Below, in pieces: positions 63,550 through 64,000 of a stretch of 64,000 nt of DNA. The DNA comes from Schlesneria paludicola DSM 18645 (GTDB lineage: Bacteria; Planctomycetota; Planctomycetia; Planctomycetales; Planctomycetaceae), in the NCBI RefSeq assembly GCF_000255655.1, contig NZ_JH636435.1, positions 2,370,378 to 2,434,377 on the forward strand, read 5' to 3'. Position 1 is the first letter of the stretch, and every line of letters begins with the position of its first letter. Below the pieces are notes generated by a model. That model made no database searches. It saw only the letters and a program-made list of their open reading frames with translations, and was not told where the DNA came from. A program made the translations under genes and the position numbers.

Positions 63550-64000
63550 TGAAGTGGACCCCGTTTTTCGGACCACCGGGAGCCAATTCTTAGATGGTCT
63601 TCACCGGGGTCTGGAGCGAGGGATTTGATAGGCTTGCCAGGGAGTGCGGTTGGCCAAACCCTGGTGAGGTCGCTCGTGGCGATAGTACTGGAAGTACGCC
63701 TTCAATCCTTCATGACAATCGGCTCCTGTCACGTATTCCTTGAGGTAGATGTTCTCGTATTTCACGGTTCGCCAAAGTCGTTCGATCATCACGTTGTCAA
63801 TCGCTCGCCCTTTCCCATCCATGCTGATGGCGATCGACTCCTGTTCGAGTCGCTTGGTAAATTCGTGACTCGTAAATTGCGATCCTTGGTCCGTGTTGAA
63901 GATCTCGGGACGACCATACTTCAACGCTTCGTCGAGAGCTTCCATACAGAACTCCACATCCATGCTGTTGGACAATTGCCAAGCCAGCACGTACCGGCTG
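63550..64000 (-). mobile_element. IS3-family insertion sequence, right end
   Basis: The terminal sequence tgaagtggaccccgttttt begins at 63550 and resembles IS3-family ends (TG...). The transposase gene lies inside in minus orientation. The left end is outside the window. Confidence 0.7.
63601..64000 (-). CDS. IS3-family transposase OrfB, C-terminal part
   Basis: 133 residues visible. RYVLAWQLSNSMD, FNTDQGSQFTSHEF (Asp of the DDE triad) and KGRAIDNVMIERLWRTVKYENIYLKEY (Glu) identify the rve integrase core; YRHERPHQGLANRTPWQAY is the usual end. The N-terminal part and OrfA lie beyond the window edge. Confidence 0.92.
   Translation of the reverse strand, partial: SRYVLAWQLSNSMDVEFCMEALDEALKYGRPEIFNTDQGSQFTSHEFTKRLEQESIAISMDGKGRAIDNVMIERLWRTVKYENIYLKEYVTGADCHEGLKAYFQYYRHERPHQGLANRTPWQAYQIPRSRPR

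Overview
The window comes from a member of the Planctomycetota, probably the Planctomycetaceae/Schlesneria-like branch. I infer this from a cysteinyl-tRNA synthetase with a rewritten KMSKS region, a very large AsmA/TamB-like envelope protein, a small H-NS-free 'AIR..NP..(S)' type conserved protein, a DUF2934 protein, triple GYF-like modules and GTTCCCAAGC palindromes. The family-level assignment is an inference. Overall base composition is about 55-58% GC.

Left chromosomal block (1-16.7 kb): ordinary housekeeping genes. They are an ABC transporter ATPase (cut by the window edge), cysS, a GYF-domain membrane protein, a TetA-like MFS exporter, murJ, then a translation/export cluster ffh-rpsP-trmD-rplS-yraN (rimM is absent between rpsP and trmD). 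After these come a convergent ABC-F ATPase, def-fmt for formyl-methionine metabolism, nnrE and an intact tRNA-Asp(GTC).

Prophage (16,706-54,280, about 37.5 kb): bounded by a perfect 56-bp direct repeat, the 3' part of tRNA-Asp. It is a complete siphovirus-type genome. Order: left-end terminator, XRE regulator with palindromic operators, a divergent tyrosine recombinase, small early genes including a CsrA homologue, a winged-helix replication-type protein, a YfdQ/DUF2303-like protein and a C5-cytosine methyltransferase with eight repeats in its target-recognition region. Then an accessory island on the minus strand (moron gene, RHH protein, frameshifted membrane protein, structured RNA-like segments), Mu Gam-like protein, large terminase, gpW-like connector, portal, U35-like protease with a nested scaffold start, capsid and cement proteins. 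A membrane/lysis/thioredoxin cassette follows, then tail terminator, tail tube, gp10-like protein, tail chaperones with a probable -1 frameshift, tape measure, baseplate and a beta-propeller protein. At the right end lie a second, canonical tyrosine recombinase, a PadR-like repressor with membrane partner behind a strong promoter with two operators, and a hypothetical gene next to attR.

Right chromosomal block (54.3-64 kb): the tRNA terminator stranded by integration, a gene-poor kilobase, DUF2934, conserved small and GAF genes, the 1215-residue AsmA-like protein, a GNAT acetyltransferase, and a PDZ protein whose 5' end is cut off by an IS3-family element running off the window.

The most interesting parts are the prophage's early regulatory region (CsrA plus a repeated hairpin leader), the two different recombinases, the accessory island at 24.6-27 kb, and the PadR/membrane-protein lysogenic cassette.
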